DNA from: Siphonodentalium dalli
Lineage: Eukaryota; Mollusca; Scaphopoda; Gadilida; Siphonodentaliidae
Reading direction: 5' to 3'
Length of the DNA: 64,000 bases
Assembly: GCA_032622095.1 (NCBI GenBank)
Contig: CP136064.1
Coordinates: 111,462,004-111,526,003 of the forward strand
Below are positions 12,589 to 24,374 of this stretch, in pieces (position 1 is the first letter of the stretch; every line of letters begins with the position of its first letter). The notes under the pieces were generated by a model that saw only the letters and a program-made list of their open reading frames with translations, searched no databases and was not told the origin of the DNA. The position numbers were made by a program, and so were the translations under genes.

Positions 12589-12707
12589 ATCGATTGTATT
12601 GTCCGGACATCTTGCCTGCATTTTTCTGTGATTTGACGTGCGGCGGAAACACGGCCAAACCTGAATACCGATGCGACGGGCTTAACGTGTGCTGCAGTTC
12701 ATTCTGA
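12589..12707 (+). CDS. Cysteine-rich WAP-like terminal exon
   Basis: A strong pyrimidine tract and TTTACAG acceptor (AG at 12587-12588) precede an open frame of 38 codons, entered in phase 1 and closed by TGA at 12705-12707. It holds six cysteines spaced C-x8-C-x3-C-x10-C-x5-C-C, with proline after the first and the motif RCDGLNVCC near the end. WAP four-disulphide cores share C-x3-C and C-x5-CC, but here C3-C4 is longer and the last two cysteines are absent. It is therefore WAP-like rather than a certain WAP domain. Phase 1 matches the TSP1 exon at 4360, so it may be the end of that secreted protein. AATAAA follows at 12824. Confidence 0.6.
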
Positions 12708-12823
12708 TTCCGTGATTTTACGTCACAATATGATGGTAATTGTACTGCCATCACAGACTCACAGTGTGCTATAATAATACGGAATGTAAAATATCAATAC
12801 AAATTTAAACGATATCTTCCATA

Positions 12824-12829
12824 AATAAA
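12824..12829 (+). promoter_or_regulatory. Polyadenylation signal candidate
   Basis: AATAAA lies 117 bp after the stop codon of the cysteine-rich terminal exon and directly before the foldback at 12831. It suits a short 3' UTR. Confidence 0.45.
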
Positions 12830-12830
12830 A

Positions 12831-12998
12831 TAATTACACAGAACTACACGATGTGTAAATGGGTTTGTCAATACGGTTCGAGCGCTGTCGCGGAAGGATA
12901 GAACGAGAGGCGCTTGCGTCTCGAGTTCTATCCTTCCGCGACAGCACGAGTGCCGTATCGACAAACCCATTTTCACATCGTGTCGTTCTGTGTTTATT
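12831..12998. mobile_element. Foldback (inverted-repeat) element
   Basis: Two arms of roughly 75-80 bp are reverse complements. Outer parts contain ACACGATGTG and GGGTTTGTC, and inner parts contain TGTCGCGGAAGGATAGAAC. The centre is a short GC-rich loop near 12908-12915. A few mismatches occur in the outer third. No coding capacity. Confidence 0.9.
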
Positions 12999-13360
12999 AC
13001 ACGCTTCGCGTCCTAGAATTCGTGCATTACAAATAATTAGAAGTTTTATTTAGGCTCACACAGGGCGTGTGTGATGATTCTTTTATTTAAATAGTTCCAG
13101 TTTCATAGTTGAGGCGAACGTCATGTACGTCATTTTACGTCAACGAGATGCATATGGAACGTACGTTCCATACGGATTTGTAAATATGGAACAGCAATAA
13201 TACTGTACTGCTAGGAACAAGCGTGTACTAAATATATAGATAGAACGACACAAGTGTGTGAACTGGTTGACGTTATTGCACGGGTGGTTTGTAGTGACGC
13301 GATGGTAAAACGAGAACCGTAGGTTAAACATTAACATGTTCACACAACTGTGTTGTCCTA

Positions 13361-14352
13361 CACTGAGAAAAAAACCTTATTAATTATGACCAAGATTGAT
13401 TAGTCAGATTTGTGTCAGTAACTCAACTAACTATTCTTAGTCATTCTGACTAATTAACAATCTTAGTCATGATGACTAATTCGTAGCTCAGTCAAAGTGA
13501 CTAATATGCGAGATTTATTGAGTCATAATGACTAACTTTTCTTAGTCACTGGGAAGTTGAAAATGTAATTTGGTGGAGACATTGTGAAAATAATTTCAAT
13601 AGTCAACCCGATGATATATTAACCAGAATCAGAGACAGAGTTGAAAGAAGGATAAGCTTTCAAACAATTCTCTAAAACACAGATTCCAATACTAATCTGT
13701 TGAGTGGTATAACATTAGTTTGTGGCATTGGTCTGTTAAACTAGTTTATTTTCACAAGATTTTTGTGGTGTCTATGATATAAGAACCATTTATCCAAATA
13801 ATGTAGCCTTTGGTGTGAGAATGAGTTCTGATATATATGGCATTATATTCTTCCATCATACTCGTTCAATTATACATGTAGATCTAATATAATTGCGATG
13901 CAATGGAAATTTTACATTTATCAATGAATATTAAGCATAATTTAAGGCACTATTGAAATTAGAGTTATTCTTCGCGTAATTCTGTCACAATGACTGAGGT
14001 CAAAGTTAGTCATGGTGACTCACTGATAGGTGTGGGTTATATTCAAAGTGACTCCAAATGCTTCTGACTAACCCTAAGTTATTCATATTGACCCGATATA
14101 CTTGCAGAAAAGTGTGCTTACACATTTGTATTCATAGTGCCGAATTTCTTGTAGAAATGTGCGATTCTTCCTCGAAAATAGTTGACTAACATTTACTTGA
14201 CTAAAGACAGTTAGTCATATCAATTTAAACTTAGTCATTATGACTAACATTGTGTTAGAACTAAGAACTAAGTTTGTCGTATCAATTTCAACTTAGTCAG
14301 AATGACTAACTTAGCTGATGACTAAGAACGGGTTTAAGGATTTTTCTCAGTG
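13361..14352. mobile_element. TA-flanked non-autonomous DNA transposon with palindromic subrepeats
   Basis: The element begins CACTGAGAAAAA and ends TTTTTCTCAGTG, so it has perfect 12-bp terminal inverted repeats. It is flanked on both sides by TA (13359-13360 and 14353-14354), a typical Tc1/mariner-type target duplication. It encodes nothing recognisable. Both subterminal parts carry many copies of TTAGTCA or TGACTAA, often paired as TTAGTCAT-N-ATGACTAA palindromes, while the middle 13560-13970 lacks them. Arrayed subterminal motifs of this kind usually bind transposase. Confidence 0.75.
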
Positions 14353-14995
14353 TATGTTTATTGAACACTCTGAAGGGTGTAGCAATTATAAACTGAAAAT
14401 CAGGTCGATGTTGTGTTATTTAAATGAAAAAACGAGTTCTTCATGTAGACGATACCTCATAATTTAGTATAGACCATTTCTGTTAAAGTTGACGTCGCCA
14501 ATGACGTTGTTGACGTAATCTATTTGTATTGAGAACAATACATAACATTTTATTAGACATTTTAAAACATCTGTATTTTGCTGCATGTCGCAAGGGGGTG
14601 TGCAAAAAAGGTACTTAGTCAGGGGGGGGGGGGTCTGCAAATTGTTTTCGAACACTAGGCAGGGTGGATGATTGCTTCAGCAGCCCGCCTTACACAATTT
14701 TTCCTGGTTTTCTTGGAGTCAATTTTCTTCAAAAGGTTTTAAGAATGATTCGATATGCACTTAACTCTTGGTAGAGGGGTTTGAGTTGACCATCAGTTAA
14801 TATATTGTTTACACCAATGGTAAAATAAAAATTCAGCTTGCTAAATGTTTTCACCAAGGATCTATCAATGCACATTGACATGGAAAGGCTCAGATTTAAA
14901 TAGTTCTGTTAAAATTAATTTATTCAACCTGATATAAATGAAAACATAACAGAATAATAGATTCTTCAAATAAAATGTAAACAAACCGTGGCCGA
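14353..14995. other. No gene; poly-G tract only
   Basis: Plain AT-rich sequence. The only notable element is a G tract around 14622-14633. Confidence 0.5.
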
Positions 14996-14999
14996 TTTT

Positions 15000-15490
15000 A
15001 ACGATATTTGGTATATGAATCTAGGATTACCTCTAGATGGGAGCTGTCAAATTTGACCGATATTCGATGAAAAACTTGGCCGCCGGTATCCATCTTTGAT
15101 TTTACTCTTTGCATCACTAAATCCTTTAACATACCCTACATAGCTTATCCCTTATCCGAACATCACCCAACTCCACACGGATCCTCGGTGTGACCTATTG
15201 ATGGGTGCCTATCATTTATTCCCGAATTTTGTAAATCACATGGCTGCCAGCGGCCATCTTGAATTTTACTCTTTGTATGACTAAATCCTTTAGCACACCT
15301 CACAGGTCACATTTCTCATCCAATCGTCACCAAACTTCATATGGATACTCGAGGTAACCTCTCGGTGGGAGCCTCCCTTTTCCCCCCAAAATTCGTTTAG
15401 AACAAACATGGCCGCCAGCAGCTATCTTGGATTTCAAATGTCAATCCATCAGCACACCCTATAACCCACATTTATTGGAGAACTGTTTTG
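15000..15490 (+). repeat. 165-bp tandem repeat, three degenerate copies
   Basis: A block reading GGCCGCCAGCGGCCATCTTG or similar recurs at about 15079, 15242 and 15409. Copies one and two continue with TTTTACTCTTTG and CTAAATCCTTTA, and all three carry CACACC-like sequence. The third copy has lost part of the unit. Confidence 0.8.
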
Positions 15491-17800
15491 AAACTTTACA
15501 GTCTTGTTGGTAAATAAAAATTAGGACTACTTCTATAATCATGATACGTAGATCGGATAAGATCAGGAAAACTGAGTCATTTTAAGCGGTTTGGAGGAGG
15601 TGGGTCCTTATCCCAGAATCGGAAAAATATAAATTGGGGGGTAGTGGGTAACCAGAGGGCGGAATTTAGTTTTTTTTGCGCCTAGTGTCCGGGATTTTTT
15701 TTCTGACCTCCCTGATTTACTATTAATTAATGAGGATTGCAAGCTCTATGAAAAAAAACGTCAGTGGGTACTTTCAGCTCTTGTCAGACATTTTCGAATA
15801 TCTGTGAACCCAAAACATTTTGTATAGTATCATAAACATTTCAGGTCGACAGTTCTCAATTCCCCCCGTTGTCTACAGTTGCAGTTTTTACACGACCGTT
15901 CAATACAAAAATACAAAAATTGAACCGGCACAAACGAAACGGTCTCAAATATATCGAAAAACATAAGAAACAAAATACGTAATTTCAGCACTACATATCC
16001 ACGAATTTGTTCGAAAATCTTTCGCAGAGGTATGTTTTGAGATATCTCTTACATAATTATGTATACATTATTTTGATGTGCGAACGACCCATGTCCGTTT
16101 AAATCTCACGGATTATTATATACAGTCCTTTGAACATTTTATAGCACAATCTGCTCTACGAATATGTTTTTTTCCAGAGTGCACTTCAAGGTGAGGTATA
16201 CATGTAGGTAGTCTGTTAAATACCACGTCCATTAAGGGGACATATACACAAAACTTAAACCAAATAGCGGTTTATTTGGATTTCCATGTACATGATATAC
16301 ATTAATGCTGTTGTCATATTCCTGTCATAAAATACTTGTATAGAACTTTATATGCCACATGGCAGAACATCTTATCCATGTCGTGGACATTAGAACAATC
16401 GGGCCCAGCATGAAAGGTTAAAGATCGTTCGTATTTAGAGCAGTACGGTTATGATATGAATAAAGAGCGCTTGTCCCAGCTGTCTAATTAATTTCAGTTG
16501 AGTTCAGAGTAAGTTCAAAATACCGACAGCTCGTTTACGTATCGAACTACTACCTACTAATGTCCCTACTACCAAATTACGTGCACACACGTTCAGTTTT
16601 AGATGACCATTGTGTGTTAACCCTATAGTAATTGTACTCTTTTGTCACGATGCAAGGCCAACGTATTTTTTTTTAATTAGATATAACCTTCATATAATGT
16701 CTTTATATGTATGTGATTCAGAATAACTTACTAAACTCATGGGAATGTATGAACTTGTAGTGTGAAACACTCCGATTGTGTTTTGCAGGGAGCATAGCAA
16801 ATCAATCTGGGTTAACCTGGTATTTTAAGTCATGTCCGGACGATAGATCCACTCGGTCCTGAGTGTGTCGCGTTCAGTTGTGGTCACCCATCCGTAAGTT
16901 ACGGTCCATAACCGTATATACTGAAACCAGTTTTCACGCTGGGCAGAACCATCTTTTGGACACTATTTTGGCAAGCTATTATTTTTTTGGCCAATTTAAA
17001 AATCTTTGGCAAAATTAGATCCTTAGAATTAATGAATATTTTGGTTTTATTTAACATGTAGCATTCCACATAATTATCTGAATACCTTAAAATACCGTGT
17101 CTAGAATTATTTACCCCCCCCCCCATTGTTATTTGACCAATATACCACTACCCACCACCTACCACTCAGCTTTATAAGACAGACATATCATTCATTAGAG
17201 TTAATTCTCATTACTGTTTTATCGCTCCATTGTTTGATTCGCACTTTCATGAGTGCCTTTTGTTGCCCATTAAGCTATATCACCTAATCAGTTAGCAGGT
17301 GAACATACTATACATTTGATTCTCGAGTCGCTCCCGTTACAATAACAATTTGGATTTTTGAATTAGATTTCCGATTTTTGGATAAAACAAAGTTTGATCA
17401 AATGTAACGTGTTTTGACAATTTTCTAAAAAGAATTGGCATCTGGCCAATTTGCCCTATTACAGCGTTTACACTGACTGAGACACATGCATTTAATATTT
17501 GGTGTTCATATCGGATGAACATTCCAAAGGGTGCATAACACTAAATTGGACACTTAGATCATTCTCTATGGGATACACAATGGTGCATGTATACCCACCC
17601 TTTAAAAATATAACTTCGTTCCTGGTTCTTTACGTCAATAATTCGAACAATTTATATTGTTGCTTGAACTTGATTTTTATAAATGCCATGCATGTATTCG
17701 AATCGGCGTTCTTTGTTCGTGAGCGATGCGTTACAACGATCGAACATTGAGAACCAAGACGTGACCCAGATGTCATACGTCTGATACCGAGACCAGGTAA
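15491..17800. other. No recognisable feature
   Basis: No exon, RNA or mobile-element signature is evident. One copy of the ATAAAGAGCGCTTG motif, related to that in the 664 repeat, lies near 16458. Confidence 0.45.
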
Positions 17801-17881
17801 GGAACGTATCAACAACGTGTTCTCGTGTATGGATTTTCACTCCCCGAATCCAGACCCGAAAACACGTTGTTGATATGTTCC
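17801..17881. repeat. 25-bp inverted repeat with 31-nt loop
   Basis: 17801-17825 (GGAACGTATCAACAACGTG and on) is the reverse complement of 17857-17881 with two mismatches. Nearby DNA repeatedly contains CATGTTCG-like words. Confidence 0.8.
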
Positions 17882-18395
17882 TAAATTGTTATCACGTGTT
17901 CGAATCGCTGTAAACATGTTTCCAACATGTTCGCTGTAATCGGTCTTGGTCTCTTGGTGGTCTACTTTTGTGAACATACATGTACATAATACTCTTAAGA
18001 TTCGAACACCCAGAACTTGCCGAAAAAAAAAACAGTGACGTGATATTCGCGGGTTTCGATTATCACGAACCCTGGAATGAAAAATCTAACCCCCGAACAT
18101 GTTCGTTGTGTTCCAATCGTCACGTGTAGATCGTCTGCGAGCACACAGTACCCTGATTCGAATGAGGCATGTACGCATATCAGCTCTTGGTTTCAGAAGG
18201 TTTCGCGGGTATGCATATCACCTGATATATCTATTCGTTTATTTCAGACTACCCGATGTGTCAATCTACTGTACATGAATGAAACATTCATATCCACGCC
18301 CTGTTTCTGTTGGGAACGGTTACTATGCGTCCGACGGTTGGTTCAGTTGCGGCAAGAACAAGTCAACAATATAGACTGTTTTGAATAGCATATTA

Positions 18396-18768
18396 CAGAC
18401 GCAAAATAGATGTTCATCTCAAAGTATAAATGCACATTCAAAATTAAAGAACGGGCGTCGTCATATAAACAGTTGTCGTTTTTCGCCAGGGACATGTCTA
18501 GATAGTCCCCGTTTGGGGGTGGGGTCGGCGACCACCTTGCAATTTCCAACCTCATCCCCGTTGAACCAGACACTAATCCCTCAGGTTCACAGAATTCCAT
18601 TTGCACTCTCTCTCCTTGTGTTGGAACTTTTCCAACTTGTCGCCCATAAGGTTGGACATTTCCAACTGATGGCCATTTCTGACGAATTTGTTTACCAAAA
18701 GTAGAACAATATGCCACTGTTGGTCTAAAAACAACAAATTCCTGTCTAATTACTGGTTGGAAAATCAA
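18396..18768 (-). other. Unassigned 141-codon reading frame (18343-18768)
   Basis: The longest open frame outside the transposons runs minus-strand from 18768 to 18343. Its first two thirds are protein-like in composition, with several W, P and G residues. However, the plus strand across this stretch and to 18870 is full of TTCCAAC words. Positions 18795-18875 resemble 26955-27040 and seem to belong to a dispersed repeat. I recognise no domain and see no convincing splice borders. It could be a decayed element. Confidence 0.2.
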
Positions 18769-19416
18769 ACAACGATAACAATGTCAACCCATATGTGGTT
18801 TAAACTTTCCAACGAATGTTGTATCAGGCGTGAAATTTCCAACTGTTGGACATTTTGTCCAAAGTTGTGGGGGTGGGTTTACTGTCGCATGTCCATGTCT
18901 GGCACTGTAGATTGTACATGTATTACTATTCGACCTGTTATGTCTCTATAGTTCAACAAACTTGTATCTGCTCCGAAACTGAACACTCCATATCGTAGTG
19001 AGCTGACACCATCATCCACACTGTGCATTTCTCGTAATGTGTTGGAATAGCTCTTTTTTTGGACACGGTGACACACCAGCGACTTCAATTTAGATGTCAG
19101 GAATAGGCGATAATTGAGACAATTCGACTTGACAAGTTTTTACATTCAACGATGCATGATTCCATCAATTTCACCATCACAAGCAATCTTATGTATCATC
19201 ATTTTCTGATTGGTGCTGTAAACAACATGTTGAAAACCAAATATGCATGACATCTAATCTGGACACATTATTCCGAAAGAATATCATTTTGTTGTTGAAA
19301 AATTAACAAATATAGTTTAGTGTGGCAATTAGCGGAACCTGGGCCCGATTTAAAGAAATTAATTTGTCTGTGGTTTGAATTATGATGCTTCTGAAAGTTT
19401 GAGGCGCTGATAGGTT

Positions 19417-19567
19417 ATATAGATAATGAATGGTTTGGAGTTGACTATGTCAAAATAGTGGCCAGAGAGGAGGAATGGTCCACGAGCCGCAGGCGGGTGG
19501 ACTATCCCTCCTCAAGGGCCACTATTTTGGCATAGTCAACGACAACAAATTCATTATTTATTATATT
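19417..19567. mobile_element. Foldback (inverted-repeat) element, family with 35580
   Basis: The left arm contains GTTGACTATGTCAAAATAGT and the right arm its near reverse complement. The loop lies around 19480-19505. The outer arm and right flank (GTTGACTA, ATTCATTAT, ATTATAT-TCGAAC) match the foldback at 35580-35740, while the inner arms differ. That indicates one family with a variable core. Confidence 0.85.
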
Positions 19568-22500
19568 ATATCGAACATTGGTGTCAATTCTCTCACAATT
19601 TTTGTGTCTGTTTTTTGTCACATTTTTATTTACATCGAATTTTGGAAATCGGCAATCTTTTGACGATGGCAGGGGAGTATAACTATTGTTATTAGTTATA
19701 TCTAACAGCATCTCTTCATGATTCATGCATTTATTTCTATAGATACGCGTCATTAGCAAAGACATTTTGGCGAACTTTTAGAAAACAGAAAGGAAGTTAT
19801 AGATAACATCCACTGGCATTACAAAATTTGGACTGGTCGCTTGCTAACTAAATGGACAAACTATTAAATGCATTGGATAGCTATGATCCGACATTTGTAA
19901 GATCATTATAATTCACCAATAAATCTAATGATATACCGATATTGAACAAGAATCGTGCAAGGTCTATTTCAGATTGGCCGTATCTTCAGGTGACAATCCG
20001 ATTGCGCGAAATGAGTTTGTTATTATAAATAGAAAAAGAATAGTATGCATGTAGGAATTCTACTGGGGTTCTATCGTAAAATAGTATAGCAGAGTGCAGC
20101 CAATCAGAATGCGAGAAAGTCACGTGAGGTATAATATAGTTGAATAGTTGAACAGACGCCAGTAAATATCCACGGGCACACATGCATGCTACTAACATAT
20201 ATGTATCATGAGAAGTCTTCGGCAAGTTCGTGTTACCATTTGTTTCCGCAGCCACATAAATATCAGCAGGAAATTAAAGACTTGAAGCCACTGAACACCA
20301 CTCACAACAGTAAACAAGACATATATTCTGATTTCTGAACTATAGGTTGTATGTACTATTGACATTCAAAGTAAGATAATTCACGATTTCTAAACAAAAA
20401 ACTAAATTGAACATGATTGTGTTGAATTCTTGTGAAAACGAGAGAAATATTAACTCCGGTTTAGCTGGACCATCGAATGATATAGTTTAGTTGTCGGTAT
20501 ACGGTTTTAATACGCAACAAAAAAATATCGCAATTTGCCAACACTTTATCCCCGCACACTTTACACGAATGAGCGCTTCTCGCTTTAAAAAATTCCATTC
20601 AAGATACGCTTGTCGTAAATATCGATTTAACCAAAGATAAACACAACAAAATATGCATTAAGTTGAAATTTGCACCATATGTCAACAATTTCGATGAATT
20701 ACACGGCCTTCCTATGTTTATTCAATAACCTCTGTTACGCCTATCAAAATTCACAATGTCGCCAGCTAGTTTAAAAAATAACGTTTGTTGCAGGCCCAAT
20801 ATTGCCATGAGTCAATAGCCGGTTAACTATAGTGAAATTCTGTAGCGTTGGACTTCGGAAAGCGTGAGCGTAGACGGGATATATAGAGTTATCTGTCTTG
20901 CATTTTAGGTTGTCTATTTTCGTAGACGCATTTTAATCAGCAAAAAAACCCACAAAAGATAAGACGTTAAAAGTTCGTCGACACCCATACAATGTTCTGA
21001 TCACGCAATTTATGAAGTTTATGTTGGGCATCCGCTTGCTGGATGCTGATTATATAGGCGAAATTTTGGTGACGCCACAAGTCACGTGTCAAAACATCAA
21101 CAAACCAGCTGGTTGGCAGAAAGATGGAATCGCAATGCATTCTCATAGAAGATATGATCGCATGTTAGATAATCTATGAATAAAAACCAACGTAATACGG
21201 TAAAAAACAAATTCAGGAAATAGTTGTTGTGTATGTTCAGAATAAAATAGGATTGGATAGCAAATATATGATACGCTGAAATATTGTGAGCGACGGATAT
21301 ATGAAATTATAATCAAAGAATAAAAGATCGACCTTTGTTTTGGAAGTTTAAATTTTATCGCAAAATGGTGTGATAATTACAAACATTTCCGACTTCGTTT
21401 ACATACCTTGCAATTATTGAAACTTCCATCAATTCCAATGTACATGTAGCACCGTTGTAAATTCTTATATAGAGCTAGCTTTGTTTGTTTGTTTGTTTTT
21501 TTCGTTTGTAAATTTTGTCGCTATATATACTATATTTATTCGTCTAGAAATCTTTGAGTTTCTACTCCCGTTTCTCAAGGGCAAAGCGTGCCAAGACATT
21601 CAACCGATGGTAAACGGGTGCGGCAGTGCATGTTTTCCTGCCCATGGCATAATTTAGATTCTGCGGTGAAGCATTAATGATAGAGCAAAAGCTAACGACT
21701 AATCAGTCAAATAATATTTTAGTGACAAATATGTTTTTCAAAGAGTTAAAATAGTCTATGAAATGAGCAATTGAGTAAATGTTTCCTTTACCCAACTTGC
21801 TGTTCAATCAAATAAGTTACTAGAATGTTCGAATAGTATTATAAATTTCAACTTTGAAACCAATAAACAAATGTACTTGCCACGAAAAGACTTACTCGAG
21901 TAATTGTTTAAGTATGGAACAGTACAGAGCGTTTATTGTTAGTAAATTGCCGATATGGCTGGATATCGTATGAATAAAGAGCTTTTATCTCATTTTTGTG
22001 TGAAAACGAATTGGAAAATTGCTGACTGCCATTTTGTCACCAAAGTATAGATATAATTAAGGCCTACATAAAACTTTAAATTGGCAATTAGTTTTGTTTA
22101 CCGACGTATCTTAGATCTCCTTTGAAATTACATATACAGACTTTGGAAGTTCAAACGGTACTATAGGTGAATTAAACTAGGCCTCCATCGAAAAAATTAT
22201 ATGGGGTATTTGCCGCTCATGCATGATCCATGTCATATATTTGGCTCCTTTTCAATAGCAATCAGTCATCTGCGTGTAACGGAACAATACACGCAGTGAA
22301 AGCTAGACAAAATTATATTCGGCATTATGCGAATTAATGCATATAAATGGAGAATTCGGTAATGTGAATGGGAAAAATTACAACAAAGACAACTGAATAC
22401 ATAAACTTGATGATGCTTGGTTCGTATATATATTGGATTATCCGAACGAAGTTACCAAAATACAAAACAATAACAACCGCAGTAATATTATGACCACGTG

Positions 22501-22700
22501 TCAGACAATCCTACAAATTGTCACTATAAATCGTTATGATCATATCCACGTCAGTTTTTTTTTTACAAACAAATAATGTAATATGTTCTTGTGTCAATGT
22601 GGGAAATTAACAATAAATATTTCACGTATAAGACGAAAGTATAGCATGTTTTGTGAAAAGGCATTGACACAAGTTTGGAGTTTGGGATGCTACCCGGGAA
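19568..22700. other. No recognisable feature
   Basis: AT-rich sequence without a supported exon. Positions 21920-21990 contain two ATAAAGAGC-type motifs and a segment resembling 895-960 of the dispersed repeat. A TTTG tetranucleotide run lies near 21481. Confidence 0.4.
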
Positions 22701-22810
22701 GATTTGAAAGGGCCGTCGGCCCTCTCCTACAACCCACTTTTGAATTATGTAATTACCGTGAAGAGCGTGTGTATGGTTTGTGAGTTTGTAAGTAGATTGA
22801 TATATATCCA

Positions 22811-22842
22811 TGCACAGTATGTGTTTGCCTACTGTGCATGGG
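22811..22842. repeat. Small hairpin
   Basis: CCATGCACAGTA and TACTGTGCATGG form a 12-bp perfect stem around a short loop. No terminator or element boundary can be assigned. Confidence 0.6.
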
Positions 22843-22984
22843 GTGGATGCCGCCGACGCAAGAAGCAAAGCCCCACCCATTTCGAACCAGGACCGGCGGA
22901 GAAGACTTACCTTGATTTCACTGTGTGAGTTGTGTGCGTTGATGTACATGTCATTTTGAGTTGTGAATAGTTGTAATTTATTGT

Positions 22985-23238
22985 CCTATGTAGTGCTTGC
23001 ATGGACTCCAGTTGCCTTAGTCTGTTGTATTCCGGGCTTGTACTACGAGCTCAACTCTAGAAAGAGCGTGCAATGCCAGCCGGTTGACTTAAGGTCGGTC
23101 GGGGCTCCTTAACTTGGAGTGCCAAGTAGTGTTATCGATTATTATGTCCCACCCGTCCTCCCATAGTCACGGGCGTGGGTGAAAGCATGTATTTGAAAAT
23201 TTGTATATGCAGTTGTTAGTAGTTTTGAGAGAGATAAT
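22985..23238 (+). repeat. Dispersed repeat, left part, interrupted by a LINE fragment
   Basis: The block with TCACGGGCGTGGGTGAAAGC and GATAATTATTCGACAGC matches parts of 43970-44060 and 44460-44505. In this copy it stops where LINE sequence begins and resumes at about 24036 with CGGCCACGACAAGCG. At 44500-44530 the two halves are contiguous. Confidence 0.7.
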
Positions 23239-24035
23239 TATTCGACAGCTTGGTGGATAATATCAATCAATTTCGCGACTAACTGATATATACTCCATTG
23301 GAGAACCGCAATCGCTGTGTCAAACAAATTTTCATTTTATCGAGTCGTGAGAGATAACTTTGTCCGAGAACAATATTTATCATCCAGCGATACATCTATG
23401 ATACACACTCTAATGCGATTGCGGACAAGAAATCATAAATTACCATCGAAGAAGGATCAAGGACAAACCGAGACCACTCAGAAAGAAAGTGCACATTTTG
23501 TAATGCAGAGTTAGGAGATGAATTCCACGTTATTTTTAAGTGTGAAAAATTAAAGGGTTTGAGAGTAAGATACATCAAACCATACTATTTCAATAGACCA
23601 AACACTTTGAAGTTGAACCAATTATTCAATCAACATAGCGAACGCAAAACAAAAAACCTTTCGTTATTCATTAAAAAGATTTTGGAAATTTTCAAAAACT
23701 CCTGAGGCTTACGCACATGACTGTATGCGCGCTCACATTTGTACGTGCACGAGTAAACACATGTATATAAGTACATATAAATTTGTTGATACACACCATA
23801 GATCATAGATTAGTAAATTATTATCTGATTAGGATGAGTAAACAAGTATACATCTATTAAACACGACACCAATGTATACCATAGAATACCACCCCATTCA
23901 CATCAGCTTAATGATTTGTTGTGTATGTATACCTGTACATGTATTGATTATTCGTAGTTGTGTCTATTTTCTCTGTAATGTCTTTTATGATGATCAGAGT
24001 TACTATTAAAATTGAATTGAAAAACAAATTGAATA
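23239..24035 (+). mobile_element. 3' fragment of a non-LTR retrotransposon
   Basis: This holds the C-terminal coding end of a LINE, a 3' UTR of about 300 bp and a short tail with repeated ATTGAA at about 24010-24033, usual for CR1/L2-like elements. It interrupts the dispersed repeat on either side; the uninterrupted version lies at 44500-44530. Confidence 0.75.
23311..23705 (+). pseudogene. Frameshifted LINE C-terminus with CCHC-like motif
   Basis: The first frame gives a segment ending LRTRNHKLP, then a change of one frame near 23445 leads into a second open stretch. That stretch holds ERKCTFCNAELGDEFH and a following C, a C-x2-C-x8-H-x4-C zinc-finger-like motif near the end of many CR1/L2-type LINE ORFs. 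It ends at TGA 23703-23705. One indel separates the halves, so the copy is dead but not old. No RT catalytic motif is present because of 5' truncation. Confidence 0.75.
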
Positions 24036-24130
24036 TACTACGGCCACGACAAGCGTATCTACACCGCCCGAGGACATTCATCAGCGCACAAGGAGCCAGC
24101 TATTGGGCGTGAGCCCACTAACCTAGCTAT
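24036..24130 (+). repeat. Dispersed repeat, right part, after the LINE insertion
   Basis: The segment with GTATCTACACCGCCCGAGG and ACATTCATCAGCGC is nearly identical to 44520-44590. Together with 22985-23238 it forms one copy split by the LINE. Confidence 0.8.
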
Positions 24131-24374
24131 TGGAGAAGGAATTGTGTGTTCATGTGCTAATCTATACACAGCTGTCCGTTGTTTATTACCGCCACGCCAG
24201 TGGGTGTACACTGGTGTAGATTTTCTTATGTTTGAGCGGACGATCGATAATCCTCTGGGCGAATGTATTATGGTTAGGTATTTCGTACTTGAGATAAACC
24301 GTTCCGATAGTGACGATAGTCCAACAAAGATTAGCACATGTGTTCACGTCACCGGTGTAATTGTGGGGACATGT

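Noticed and set aside
12275-12636. 108-codon plus-strand frame overlapping the terminal exon acceptor
   Set aside because: It reads through the pyrimidine tract in a different frame from the cysteine-rich exon and has no domain.
18241-18355. Possible exon with a GNGYYASDGWFSCG-like peptide after a TTTATTTCAG acceptor
   Set aside because: The frame has a TGA between the acceptor and the peptide, no donor follows, and no family is recognised.
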